From: JAJNBD01 sp964471475
Lineage (GTDB): Bacteria > Pseudomonadota > Gammaproteobacteria > CAISUE01
Reading direction: 5' to 3'
Assembly (NCBI GenBank): GCA_964471475.1
Contig: CAYYFQ010000001.1
Coordinates: forward strand, 124,001 to 188,000
DNA: 64,000 nucleotides
The position numbers and the translations under genes are program-made. Below, in pieces: positions 33,397 to 43,011 of the stretch. The notes below the pieces were generated by a model. That model saw only the letters and a list, made by a program, of their open reading frames with translations. It searched no databases and had not been told where the DNA came from. How positions within the stretch are numbered: position 1 is the stretch's first letter; the number at the start of each line of letters is the position of its first letter.

Positions 33397-34512
33397 TTAT
33401 TCTATCCCCATCGCCTTTAAAATACCAGCATTGACTTTATGAACATCAAATTTTTCTAAAGCTATTTTCCGGCTTGCTTCTCCCATTTTTTCAATAGCCT
33501 CGGGATTTTCAATGAAATAGACCATGGCTTTATAAAGCGCGTCACTATCTTTAACTGGCACTAAAAAACCATTCGATGAAGGCACGACGGTTTCCCTACA
33601 TCCGGGCGTATCTGTCGTAATAATAGGGCGCTTCATAGCCATGGCTTCAAGCACAGTACGAGGAGTACCTTCATGGTAAGATGGCAACACATAAACACTT
33701 GCGTTGCATATTGCCGGGCGCACATCACTTAATTTACCTAAATATTGTACAGAGCTTTCTTGAACCCATGCTTGCAATTCACTTTCTTTGATCGCATTAG
33801 GGTTGGTATCAACCCACCCCACAAGATAACAAGGCGTCCCTGGATAGTGTATTTGAATTTTTTTGGCCGCCTCCACATATTCATAGATTCCTTTATCTTT
33901 TAATAGCCGCGCCACCATTAAAAAAGTAGCTGTTTTTGGCAACGGCGTTGGTGCAAAATAATCACAATCGACCCCAGATCCATTGATCACGCAAGTTTTT
34001 TGCTCTCTTGAAATTAAATGTTGCTCAAGAAAAAAAGCGCGATTGTCGGGATTTTGAAAAAATACGAACGTGTTTAATCGAAGCGCGCAACGAAACATTT
34101 TTTTAGCAATGAATCCCACACATTTATTTTTCAAACTATTATTCAGAAAAACATAGCCTGTGCCTGTAATCATCGAGTAAATTTTTGGAATGCCGGCAAG
34201 CCAAGCACTCACAGAACCATAAATCACAGGCTTAATGGTATAAGAAAAAATCCGCTCTGGTCGCTCATATCGCAAAATACGATATAATTTAACCACTAAT
34301 GCTAAATCTAAAAAAGGATTCAATCCATTACGCTTGAGAGGAAGAGCAATAAATTTTACGCCAACCCCTTCAAGCGTCTCTCTTACCTTCTTATTTTCTG
34401 GGGCAATCGCAACCACCTGGAAATCTTTTTTAATAAATTCTTGTATCAACTGAAATCGAAAATTAATTAACGAATCTGGATAGCTAGCCAAAAAAACAAT
34501 TTTTTTATTCAT
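33397..34512 (-). CDS. glycosyltransferase family 4 (PglA/WbpY-like)
   Basis: A 371-residue GT-B enzyme starting 'KIVFLASYPDSLINFRFQLI', with 'VINGSGVDCDYFAP', 'FLMVARLLKDKGIYEYVEAA' and the EX7E motif region 'VLPSYHEGTPRTVLEAMAM'. This is the pattern of transferases that add the second sugar to undecaprenyl-linked bacillosamine-type residues. It overlaps the asparagine synthase-like gene by 8 bases. The linkage and donor sugar are not readable from sequence. Confidence 0.85.
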   Translation of the reverse strand: MNKKIVFLASYPDSLINFRFQLIQEFIKKDFQVVAIAPENKKVRETLEGVGVKFIALPLKRNGLNPFLDLALVVKLYRILRYERPERIFSYTIKPVIYGSVSAWLAGIPKIYSMITGTGYVFLNNSLKNKCVGFIAKKMFRCALRLNTFVFFQNPDNRAFFLEQHLISREQKTCVINGSGVDCDYFAPTPLPKTATFLMVARLLKDKGIYEYVEAAKKIQIHYPGTPCYLVGWVDTNPNAIKESELQAWVQESSVQYLGKLSDVRPAICNASVYVLPSYHEGTPRTVLEAMAMKRPIITTDTPGCRETVVPSSNGFLVPVKDSDALYKAMVYFIENPEAIEKMGEASRKIALEKFDVHKVNAGILKAMGIE

Positions 34513-36319
34513 GCTTATGCCAAACCTCTAAGCAAAACAATCCCCACAATATTTTTGCGCGTTTTTCGCTGGAAACCTTAATTTTATTTGCTAATAACGC
34601 TTGAATAAATTTTCTATCAATAAAATTTTCCGCATAGCACCCTGATCGTAAGCTATCAAAAATGGGCGCTCGCAAATCTTCATCAATCCATTTTTTTAAA
34701 GGCACTTCAAAACCACGTTTTGGTTGTTGAATTAAGGAAGGGGGTAAATATTTTTTCGCTAATTCTCTTAAAACAACTTTAGTCGTCGTTCCATTGACTT
34801 TATAGTGATCAGGCAACGTAGGTGCAAACTCGAGCATATATTTAGACAAAAAAGGGCTGCGGCCTTCCAAGGAGTTACTCATCGTGGCGATATCCATTTT
34901 CACCAATAAATCACAAAACAGGAGGATATTAAAATCTAGATAAAGCATTTGAGAAAGAGGGGTAAGCGTTGGATCATGTAATATTTTTTCTATAAAGTGA
35001 CTCAGTGCAAACAATATGTCGCTTTTGGGAAAAGTAAAAGCATCTTCATAAATGTCGGAAGTGGCAGATAAATAAAAGTCCAACCCTTGTTTTTTTAACA
35101 TCGCTAATAAACGATAAAAATAATTATATAAAGATTGTTTTGTGCGAGGAGCTGGTAACCAATCAACCAAAGGAGAAATCCATTTTAGATATTTCGTCAA
35201 TCTACTAGCAAGAGGCACATAGCGCCTATAACCACCAAATAACTCATCAGCTCCATCTCCGTTTAAAATCACTTTAACATGATGACTCGCTTCCCTCGCC
35301 ACGTAATAACTAGGGATCGCGCTGCTATCCATAAAAGGCTCACCATAAGCTAAGAGAATTTTTTCAATTTCATCAGGTAAGTTAGGTGATATAAAAAGTT
35401 CCGTATGGTCGGTATTATATTTTTCTGCAGTGAGTTTCGCCAATGGAGATTCATCATACAAACCTTCGAATTTCATGGTAAACGTTTTAAGATGAGGTTT
35501 TAATTGAGCCGCCATCGCTACCACCAAGCTACTATCAATTCCTCCACTTAAAAAAACACCCACATCCACCTCACTTGCCAGCACGCGATCTGCCACGCTT
35601 TTTTGTAATCGTTTTTCAAGCTCAACCGTAGCTTCCGCAAACGAAAGAGTAGTGCGGTTTTCTAACGCATAGAAATTCAGCAAATTAAAATAAGAGGTTT
35701 TGGTTAATTGCAAAGTTGACGTATCTACTACAAAATACGTAGCAGCTTCTAATTTAAATACTTTTTGATAAGGAGTAGAAGGGGTCCAGAAGAAACCTGC
35801 TCTTAAAAAACCGTTAATAGCATCCGGCAAAATCGCCAAAGGTTTTACCGTTTTTAATGCGTTTAATTCACTGGAAAAAATAAAATGCCGCTCATCGCTA
35901 TAGTAATAAAGTGGTTTTTTTCCTGCTCTGTCTCGCGCTAAAATTAATTGCCCTTTGGCTTTATCATAAATACAAAATGCAAACATGCCATCAAGATAAT
36001 CAAACATGTCGACACCGAATTTAACAAATAAATAAAGCAAAGTTTCAGTGTCTGACTGCGTTTTGAAGCTAAATTCGGCAAGATGTTTACGCAACTCCAG
36101 ATGATTATAAATCTCTCCATTAAAAACAATAGTAAAAGATGCGTAGTGAAAGGGTTGATGCCCATGGGCAACATCTTGAATAGAAAGACGTGTATGTAAT
36201 AAAGCAACAGCTTCTTCTTTATAAATTGATTTTTCATCAGGTCCACGATGACTTAGCGCTTCAATGAATTTATCAAGGTCCAGTTGTTGATAATTAATAA
36301 CGCCTGCGATACCACACAT
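34505..36319 (-). CDS. glutamine-dependent asparagine synthase-like amidotransferase 3
   Basis: A 604-residue enzyme with 'MCGIAG' (Cys2 nucleophile), 'LSHRGPDE', 'FNGEIYN', PP-loop 'LSGGIDSS', 'LNGDGADELFGGY' and 'GRSPFLSKYMLEF'. All class II glutaminase and synthetase motifs are intact. It lies between the candidate Wzy polymerase gene (1 base upstream) and the PglA-like glycosyltransferase. Located among chain-assembly genes, it probably amidates a uronic acid in the repeat unit; this is inference. Confidence 0.88.
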   Translation of the reverse strand: MCGIAGVINYQQLDLDKFIEALSHRGPDEKSIYKEEAVALLHTRLSIQDVAHGHQPFHYASFTIVFNGEIYNHLELRKHLAEFSFKTQSDTETLLYLFVKFGVDMFDYLDGMFAFCIYDKAKGQLILARDRAGKKPLYYYSDERHFIFSSELNALKTVKPLAILPDAINGFLRAGFFWTPSTPYQKVFKLEAATYFVVDTSTLQLTKTSYFNLLNFYALENRTTLSFAEATVELEKRLQKSVADRVLASEVDVGVFLSGGIDSSLVVAMAAQLKPHLKTFTMKFEGLYDESPLAKLTAEKYNTDHTELFISPNLPDEIEKILLAYGEPFMDSSAIPSYYVAREASHHVKVILNGDGADELFGGYRRYVPLASRLTKYLKWISPLVDWLPAPRTKQSLYNYFYRLLAMLKKQGLDFYLSATSDIYEDAFTFPKSDILFALSHFIEKILHDPTLTPLSQMLYLDFNILLFCDLLVKMDIATMSNSLEGRSPFLSKYMLEFAPTLPDHYKVNGTTTKVVLRELAKKYLPPSLIQQPKRGFEVPLKKWIDEDLRAPIFDSLRSGCYAENFIDRKFIQALLANKIKVSSEKRAKILWGLFCLEVWHKHE

Positions 36320-36320
36320 A

Positions 36321-37529
36321 TTATAATGAAGCCCTCAAAACTCGCTTATAGGTATAAGTCAACAAAATAACGAGTATAAACGAGGGAACATACATCATTT
36401 TTTCTCGCATAGCCAATCCAAGATTAGTATTCACCATCGCAAGAAGTGCCATTCCTGTTAAAAAATAAAACAATAAAAAAGACACTATCGGAATTTTCTT
36501 TTGAAGCATTTTAAAAGTAGCTCTCTGCTTTACAAATTGAATAACTAAATATAAAAAGAAAAGGTTTTCAAAAGAACAGATAAAAGCCAGTGCATTATGT
36601 GCTCCCACAAAAAAAGGGAGAAGTAAGTTGGCCGCGATCAAGTATGGGATAAACAAATAAAGTAAATGAGGATTTTTTGTCGGCACCGGTATACTAGAAC
36701 CCACACTCATGTATTGCTGGTTAAGTATAGAACGACGCGCCACACCTTCTAACGAGAAACTTTGCAACCCAGCCCATTTCGCATAATTGACAAAACTTTC
36801 AAGTAGTTGCACAGCAATCAGCAATACCAAAGCTATTAAAAAAATTTTAACCGCGACACTAAGCTTGCTTTTCAATAATAAATACCCAACGCCTGAGACA
36901 AATATCACGAGAAAAAGATAAGGCCTTACCATGTACGCCAATGTCAATGAAAATACAATAAGAATTAAGCTTCCCACCCCAACGCGTTTAGCAGAAAGCG
37001 CAAACAAAAACATAGGAATTGCTAAAAAAGCAAAGCTATCTTTTACAAGTCCTGCACTCCAAAAAAAATAAGAAGGCCAACAAAGCAATATAACCGCAGG
37101 AACAAAAATTAATCGGCCATCCAAAGCATGACGGCCTCCTGCCAGAGCTTTATCAAGCAAACGTTTATACGTAAGTAAATAAAACACAGACCCTAAAAAT
37201 CCTAGCGAAGCACAAAAGAAAAACGCTTCTAGAAAAGAATTATCAATAACAAATTTTCTTAAGTACCCTAAAACAAAGAAAGCAAAATTATAACCAAACC
37301 ACCCTATAAAACGCGTGCTCGCCATGTGAAAGTAAAAAACCGAGTCAGAACCTTGTGTGAGTGAAAACCAATAGTAAAACCAACCGCCCAAAAAATGCCC
37401 AATAGCACTTAGCAAAAGTAACACAAGAATTTTTTTATAACCCAACGCTTCTTGCTTCAATAAAATAAAAGCAATACTCAACACTACGAGAAAAAATAAA
37501 CAACCCATACTCAATTCTGTTAGACCCAC
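36321..37529 (-). CDS. polytopic membrane protein, candidate O-antigen polymerase (Wzy)
   Basis: A 402-residue protein with about ten hydrophobic segments and a periplasmic-looking loop with 'LTQGSDSVFYFHMASTRF' near residues 57-75, like the EpsG/Wzy group, where Asp/Ser residues mark the large loop. No sequence family is certain; Wzy proteins are poorly conserved. The GTG at 37529 follows AAGG; an ATG at 37508 is an alternative start. It is the only polymerase candidate in the window and sits between glycosyltransferases and a flippase-dependent pathway. Confidence 0.6.
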   Translation of the reverse strand: MGLTELSMGCLFFLVVLSIAFILLKQEALGYKKILVLLLLSAIGHFLGGWFYYWFSLTQGSDSVFYFHMASTRFIGWFGYNFAFFVLGYLRKFVIDNSFLEAFFFCASLGFLGSVFYLLTYKRLLDKALAGGRHALDGRLIFVPAVILLCWPSYFFWSAGLVKDSFAFLAIPMFLFALSAKRVGVGSLILIVFSLTLAYMVRPYLFLVIFVSGVGYLLLKSKLSVAVKIFLIALVLLIAVQLLESFVNYAKWAGLQSFSLEGVARRSILNQQYMSVGSSIPVPTKNPHLLYLFIPYLIAANLLLPFFVGAHNALAFICSFENLFFLYLVIQFVKQRATFKMLQKKIPIVSFLLFYFLTGMALLAMVNTNLGLAMREKMMYVPSFILVILLTYTYKRVLRASL

Positions 37530-37538
37530 ATCATTACC

Positions 37539-38615
37539 TTATTCAATGGCTGCCATTAAAACGTGATACATTAAGGGCGCTGTGGCATGCAAACTATATT
37601 TTTCCACCATACGCTCGCGTCCCGCCTCACCAAACTGACGACGAGCCTCATTATTTTGAATTAAATTTAATAAAGAGGCCTCCCAATCTTTCATGGTATC
37701 TGCCAAATACCCTGTTTTTTCAGGTATCACGATATCATTATTTGAACTTACCGGAGATGCAATAACCGGTTTTGCGCACCCCATATATTTGATGAGTTTA
37801 AATCCACACTTGCCTTTTTCCCAAGGTGAATCAACCAGTGGCATGATACCAATATCAATTTGCCGAAGCCACGCAATTTCTTCTTTTTCTGACCACTGAT
37901 GGGGCCAGTGATAACATACAGTATTGACTCCATTAATAGAAGGATATTCTCCTCCAATGACCATCAATTGAATATCGACTTTTTGTGCCACTTGAGTTAA
38001 AGCCGACTCGATCAATGATAAATATTTTACGGTAGTAGGAGAACCAAGCCATCCAATCACTATAGGGGAATGGCTAGACTTTTCACCCATCGAAGCACAG
38101 TAAACTTTTTCATCTACCACCGTTGGTAAGATACTGACTTTAGGTGCATTTGCTTTTAAAGCATATTCTTCCACATAATGATTTCCCACCACCACATGGC
38201 GACTATATTTCATAATTTGGCTAATTTTTTTAGTCAGTAACCAACGAACAATTTTCAAACGATGCTGATCATAGTTATGAAAAATAGCATCATCATACTC
38301 TGCCACATAATTTTTCGGCAAAAACCATTTTTCTAAAAAAAAAGGGAGGTAAGGAAATAACTCTCCTTCAATCCAAAAAATATCAAATTTTTTTCTTTGA
38401 GTGATCAACACACGTAATCTTTTGAGATAACGTTTGATGAAATACCACAATGAAGAAGTTTTACCTGCAAAACGATTATGAATATGTTTTTCATCAAGAA
38501 GTGAGCTGACTTCGATCGATAATCCATGTTTTCTTAAATAAGGAAGATACTGCAACGTGCGATAGCGAGAACTGGCGCCTGAGTAATCATATTTCGTTAA
38601 TAGCAGTATCTTCAT
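37539..38615 (-). CDS. glycosyltransferase (GT-B)
   Basis: A 358-residue transferase opening 'MKILLLTKYDYSGASSRYRT' with the N-terminal acceptor domain, then 'NYVAEYDDAIFHNYD', 'IVIGWLGSPTTVKYL' and the nucleotide-sugar site 'GKCGFKLIKYMGCAKPVIAS'. It belongs to the GT4-like transferases of capsule and O-antigen clusters. It is separated by 3 bases from the next glycosyltransferase gene, so the two probably act consecutively. Confidence 0.8.
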   Translation of the reverse strand: MKILLLTKYDYSGASSRYRTLQYLPYLRKHGLSIEVSSLLDEKHIHNRFAGKTSSLWYFIKRYLKRLRVLITQRKKFDIFWIEGELFPYLPFFLEKWFLPKNYVAEYDDAIFHNYDQHRLKIVRWLLTKKISQIMKYSRHVVVGNHYVEEYALKANAPKVSILPTVVDEKVYCASMGEKSSHSPIVIGWLGSPTTVKYLSLIESALTQVAQKVDIQLMVIGGEYPSINGVNTVCYHWPHQWSEKEEIAWLRQIDIGIMPLVDSPWEKGKCGFKLIKYMGCAKPVIASPVSSNNDIVIPEKTGYLADTMKDWEASLLNLIQNNEARRQFGEAGRERMVEKYSLHATAPLMYHVLMAAIE

Positions 38616-38618
38616 CGT

Positions 38619-39842
38619 TTAAGATTCCGTAAGCTCTCTATATACATTTTGGTATCTCTTCACCGCCACTTCTTTTGAAAAGTGCTCATAAAATAAATCT
38701 ACGAATGGTCTCGTATTTCTTTCGCGCATTTTATTTTTTTCAATATCATTTAAAATTCTCAAGGCTTCTTCGCCGGGGTGCGCATGCAGTGCTGCCAAAT
38801 CCACTAATCGACCTACTGCATATCTATTTAAATAATATTCTATATCTCCATACCCTGTATTAGTGATGGAGTATAAATGACAAGCCACCAGCTCAGCAAA
38901 TTTTGTAGGGGCGGAAGCCTGCTTTGCAAATGATGGCTTGATAAAAAACACACTCAAATCCGCAACATTCAAGTAATGTACGACATCTTTAAAATCTGCG
39001 CTCACTATTTTGTAACACGATTCATCAAAAGTATATTTTTTTAAGTGCTCCTGAATTTGCACATGCTGCCCCTTATTAAGAAATAAAAATTTAAATTTTG
39101 AATCTAAACGTGCCAAACACTCAAACAATTTCAATTCCGCTTCAAAATCCACCCAATGGTTTAAAGAACCATTATGTAAAATAACAAAATCTTCTTCACG
39201 AAACCCTAAAGCAACCTTCCGTTTCAACTTATTTGCTAAAACATCCGGTTTAAATAACTCAGCATTCGCACAAGTAGGAATCACAGTAATTTTGTGAAGA
39301 GAAATACCATATTTTTTCTCAATAATAGGCTTAGAGGCATGAGTTAAGGTGACAATATGATCTGCATTTTTATACGTGTAGGCTTCTATTTTTTTTAAAA
39401 TTCGCGTTAAAATTGATTGTTCTTTAAGGCGTCCATCGACAATTTTTTCATCAATCGCAAAACCGCGTATATCAAACAACAACTTAATATGACAGGTTTT
39501 TTTTAAAACCACGCCAATCACCGCAGGAATCAAACTACGAGCATGAATAATTTTTACAGAATCTTTTTTAATGATTTTCGCGCATGCAAAAAAAGCTTGT
39601 GTGATTTGCAAAACAGTGGAGAATAAACCATATCGATTCGAATACTTAAAATATTTCCATGTAATGCCGCAAGCTGCTAATTTTTTTTGGATGTATTCGT
39701 ATTTTTCTAACGAGGTGGTTTTTTCAAATGAAAGCAATGCTATTTTGTTGTCTTGTGCAAGTGGCAACAAATATTGTACTACTTGAGATTCCCCTAAAGG
39801 TTCAGTCATACCATTTAATGAAATATAGAGTACGTTTGCCAT
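38619..39842 (-). CDS. glycosyltransferase (GT4)
   Basis: A 407-residue transferase: 'MANVLYISLNGMTEPLGESQ' with the glycine-rich N-terminal loop, 'LLFDIRGFAIDEKIVDG', 'DHIVTLTHASKPII' and 'FAKQASAPTKFAELVACHLY' in the donor domain, where the Glu of the EX7E-like motif falls. It lies 4 bases from asparagine synthase-like 4. Donor and acceptor are unknown. Confidence 0.8.
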   Translation of the reverse strand: MANVLYISLNGMTEPLGESQVVQYLLPLAQDNKIALLSFEKTTSLEKYEYIQKKLAACGITWKYFKYSNRYGLFSTVLQITQAFFACAKIIKKDSVKIIHARSLIPAVIGVVLKKTCHIKLLFDIRGFAIDEKIVDGRLKEQSILTRILKKIEAYTYKNADHIVTLTHASKPIIEKKYGISLHKITVIPTCANAELFKPDVLANKLKRKVALGFREEDFVILHNGSLNHWVDFEAELKLFECLARLDSKFKFLFLNKGQHVQIQEHLKKYTFDESCYKIVSADFKDVVHYLNVADLSVFFIKPSFAKQASAPTKFAELVACHLYSITNTGYGDIEYYLNRYAVGRLVDLAALHAHPGEEALRILNDIEKNKMRERNTRPFVDLFYEHFSKEVAVKRYQNVYRELTES

Positions 39843-39846
39843 AAAA

Positions 39847-41754
39847 TTAAGCGTCGCTATTTTTTAGCCAGCGATAAAACACGAAAATCGCCCAAAATAT
39901 TCGATCTGAGGCATGATCTAAATATGTACTGGTTTTCACCCACTGTGCTTTTAAGTAAGGCACATTAAAATACTCTCCAAGCATCGTTTCTTGAGAAAAC
40001 ATCTCTTCAAATAAAGGTTTTAATGGCCCTCGTAACCACTTACCCAACGGGAAGCCAAAACCATGTTTCGGTCTGTCTACTAAAGCTTTAGGTACATAAC
40101 GATACAATATTTCTTTTAAAATTTTTTTGCCATCACCCTTTTGCATTTTATAATTAATAGGAAGTTGCCAAGCAAACTCATAGATACGATGATCTAAAAA
40201 AGGTACGCGACCCTCAAGACTTACCGCCATAGTAGTTCGATCAAGCTTCGTGAGAATATCATCAGGCAAATAAGTCATCGTATCAAAAAACATCATCCAT
40301 TCAAAAAAATTATTTGTTTTAAGCCAGTTTTCATGATCTTTCGGCCAACGAAGCGCAGCACCCTCCACATTTCTATTTAACCACTTCGAAGAATTGATGC
40401 TCATCAAAGAAAAATAATAATCATATTTTTCTTTAGCTTCTTGCAAAAGACGAGCATATTTCATACACTTTTGCACACTCATAGAATGTTGCCATCCACT
40501 GGGTAAGGCATTAAATAATACAGCGCAGGATCTCCCAAACGCTACCCTTAGCGATGAAGGGATATATTTAAAAAATGTTGCAAGATGTTGCGCATAAAAA
40601 TACCGCTGATATCCCCCAAAAAATTCATCACCCCCGTCCCCCGATAAACTTACCGTTACTTGTTCTTTAGCTAATTTTGCCACTAAAAATGTGGGTAACT
40701 GAGAAGGATCTGCAAACGGTTCATCATATAAACTAGGAAGATTCACTAAAATCTCTTCGCAATCGCGAGCCGTCATGTAGAGTTCAGTATGCTGCGTCCC
40801 AAGATGCGCTGCAATAGTTTTTGCATAAGGCGCCTCATCAAAAGTAGCTTCCGCAAAACCCACACTAAAAGTTTTAATAGGAGTTTTGGTTTGTGTTTGC
40901 ATCAAGGCGGTAATTAATGAAGAATCAACTCCTCCTGAAAGGAAAGCACCGACAGGAACATCCGCCAGCATTTGAAGCCCTACAGCTGTGCTTACACGCC
41001 GCTCTAACTCATCAGCTGCTTGCTCAAAAGATAAGTGCGTAGGTGATAAAATACCTCTTTGTGCCACCTCTTTCGCTGACCAATATGTTTTTTCTTCCTC
41101 CTTACCCACCCCAGAAATTTTAAGGTATTTTCCAGGCAGCACTTTATAAATATTTCTATAAATACTATAAGGCGCTGGAATATAAGCATAGCGAAGATAT
41201 ACTTCTAAAATATCTTTATTAATTGCTTTTGAAAATCCCGGGAAAAAAGATAATGCTTTTAACTCTGAAGAAAAAATTAATGTATGATGGATCCAGCCAT
41301 AATAAAGCGGTTTTTCACCAAAACGGTCTCGCGCCAAATAAAGCACCTGGTCTGCTTTATCCCATAATGCAAAAGCAAACATTCCCACACTTAACTCAAG
41401 CGCCTTATCTATACCGTAGACCTCTATAGCGCCCAACAACACTTCGGTATCGCTATGCCCAGTAAGTTGAATGCGTTGTTCTTTTTCCAGCCGATGTTTA
41501 AGTTCTCTAAAATTATAAATTTCACCGTTAAAAGTGATGACGTAGCGGCCAGAAGAGGAGATCATAGGCTGTCGCCCATGGGAAGACAAATCCACAATGG
41601 ATAAACGACGATGGCCTAATGCCACTCCTGAAGCTTCATCTCTCCATAAGCTAGCATCATCAGGCCCGCGATGCATTAATGCATCGCGCATTTTACTAAT
41701 GGCTAATAATTGCTCGCTATTCTCTGCAAAACAAATCCCTACAAATCCACACAT
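39847..41754 (-). CDS. glutamine-dependent asparagine synthase-like amidotransferase 4
   Basis: A 635-residue enzyme with 'MCGFVG', 'LMHRGPDDASLWRD', 'FNGEIYN', PP-loop 'LSGGVDSSLITAL', 'LSGDGGDEFFGGY' and 'GRVPFLDHRIYEF'. It is the closest of the four to the exosortase/WbpS-type asparagine synthase-like proteins of O-antigen loci. It directly follows the methyltransferase gene (adjacent bases 41754/41755). WbpS-like enzymes amidate uronic acids in Pseudomonas O-antigens. Confidence 0.88.
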   Translation of the reverse strand: MCGFVGICFAENSEQLLAISKMRDALMHRGPDDASLWRDEASGVALGHRRLSIVDLSSHGRQPMISSSGRYVITFNGEIYNFRELKHRLEKEQRIQLTGHSDTEVLLGAIEVYGIDKALELSVGMFAFALWDKADQVLYLARDRFGEKPLYYGWIHHTLIFSSELKALSFFPGFSKAINKDILEVYLRYAYIPAPYSIYRNIYKVLPGKYLKISGVGKEEEKTYWSAKEVAQRGILSPTHLSFEQAADELERRVSTAVGLQMLADVPVGAFLSGGVDSSLITALMQTQTKTPIKTFSVGFAEATFDEAPYAKTIAAHLGTQHTELYMTARDCEEILVNLPSLYDEPFADPSQLPTFLVAKLAKEQVTVSLSGDGGDEFFGGYQRYFYAQHLATFFKYIPSSLRVAFGRSCAVLFNALPSGWQHSMSVQKCMKYARLLQEAKEKYDYYFSLMSINSSKWLNRNVEGAALRWPKDHENWLKTNNFFEWMMFFDTMTYLPDDILTKLDRTTMAVSLEGRVPFLDHRIYEFAWQLPINYKMQKGDGKKILKEILYRYVPKALVDRPKHGFGFPLGKWLRGPLKPLFEEMFSQETMLGEYFNVPYLKAQWVKTSTYLDHASDRIFWAIFVFYRWLKNSDA

Positions 41755-42780
41755 TTATTGGTCAGCCACTTGAATAAATTGAGCATCCTCTTTTACCCCA
41801 ATAAGATTGAGTCCAGGCGTGGGCAATCTTGCGATATTAATGATTTTTTCTTCTTTCAAATAATGCTCCACATCTTCTTGCGTCTGAGGGTAATCGTAGG
41901 CCGGAGCCAGCATATCAAAAGTATCTAAAATCGCCAATTCATAACGCTGGCGCAAAGGAAATGGCATTTCATGCTCATCTTGTACATAATTCGCAAATGG
42001 AATGCAAAATTTAAATACCTTACCCATTTTTGGAATACGAAATAACACTTCGGTTAAGGGAAACAAAATAGGCGCTGCACATCGAATTAAAAAAAGCAAA
42101 GCTTTTTGATTCATTTTCGTTGTCAAAGGACGTAAAAGATATTTTGAGTACAACATCGTGTATTTTCTTTTTTCATAAATTGTTACAGCGAGCTCTCCTT
42201 TTGGTTTGAGCACGCGCGGCAACTCACGAATAACTTTTTCGGGGTCAGGTGTATGTTGAATGACTCCAATGCAATAACATTTATCAAAAATATTGGATTT
42301 GAAAGGTAAGTTTAAAATACTAGCTTGCACTAAGTGAAGATTTTTTCTCTCTTTTAAAATACTAGCGGCGGCATCGATAGCATTACTCAGATCCACGCCC
42401 ACGACTTCTGCTTCTCCACGTGTAGCAATCTCTAAAAAACGTCCATTGCCACAACCGGCATCTAACACCCATTCTCCTGCGCACAAATCTTCAGATTTCC
42501 ATTTGGTTTCACCTAAAAATCTTTTTTTAGAATGTTCAACACCTGAAAAAGTATCTACTTGAGTGTGTTTAAAAATATTCCATTGCATTCCGAAAGAATT
42601 TGAATAATTATCAAGAGGTACAAAACGAGGAATAGCATTGATAATAGGATATTTTTTTTCGCAGCTTAAACACATAAGCTGCCCTGTAATAATTTCATCA
42701 TGCGCTACTACTTCTTTTTCACACTTTAAATCTCCTGTGCAAGCGGGACACATTAAAAGTGGCAATAAACGTTCCTTCAT
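41755..42780 (-). CDS. SAM-dependent methyltransferase with N-terminal Trm112-like zinc ribbon
   Basis: A 341-residue protein. Residues 1-60 have 'LLMCPACTGDL' and 'LMCLSCEKKYPI', a Trm112-like zinc-binding ribbon common in O-antigen methyltransferases. Residues about 100-220 have the class I fold: 'WVLDAGCGNGRFLEIA', 'VVGVDLSNAI' and 'FDKCYCIGVIQHTPDP'. It may methylate a sugar hydroxyl or carboxyl of the repeat unit or cap the chain. Its promoter would lie in the upstream gap containing the 188-bp repeat. Confidence 0.8.
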   Translation of the reverse strand: MKERLLPLLMCPACTGDLKCEKEVVAHDEIITGQLMCLSCEKKYPIINAIPRFVPLDNYSNSFGMQWNIFKHTQVDTFSGVEHSKKRFLGETKWKSEDLCAGEWVLDAGCGNGRFLEIATRGEAEVVGVDLSNAIDAAASILKERKNLHLVQASILNLPFKSNIFDKCYCIGVIQHTPDPEKVIRELPRVLKPKGELAVTIYEKRKYTMLYSKYLLRPLTTKMNQKALLFLIRCAAPILFPLTEVLFRIPKMGKVFKFCIPFANYVQDEHEMPFPLRQRYELAILDTFDMLAPAYDYPQTQEDVEHYLKEEKIINIARLPTPGLNLIGVKEDAQFIQVADQ

Positions 42781-42823
42781 CGGATAACCCCATTTTGCAT
42801 ATATTCACCTAATTATTTTTAAC

Positions 42824-43011
42824 CTACAGTCTTTCAGATAATTGTTCGCAAGTTATCTTAAGCTTGTGACACTGGGCAAAGCTTCACGGGACGCTACAAG
42901 TACGTCCTTGTAGGCTTTACTTCGGCATCCATGCCTCAGAAACCCGCTCATCTTTCCCCAGTGTCACAAGCTACATTCAGTTTTTACGACTAATCATCTG
43001 ACAGACTGTAG
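42824..43011. repeat. 188-bp terminal-inverted-repeat element, copy 2
   Basis: The ends are CTACAGTCT.. and ..AGACTGTAG, with arms of about 58 bases that pair imperfectly down to GGGCAAAG / CTTTCCCC. The length and orientation are the same as copy 1 (28381-28568), and the central 62 bases differ at six positions. The right arm encodes about the last eleven codons and the TGA stop of the epimerase gene at 42977-44047. It is MITE-like, with no internal ORF. Confidence 0.88.

Noticed and set aside
8554..41754. Housekeeping asparagine synthetase
   Set aside because: There are four copies, all in glycan operons, so at least most serve sugar modification.
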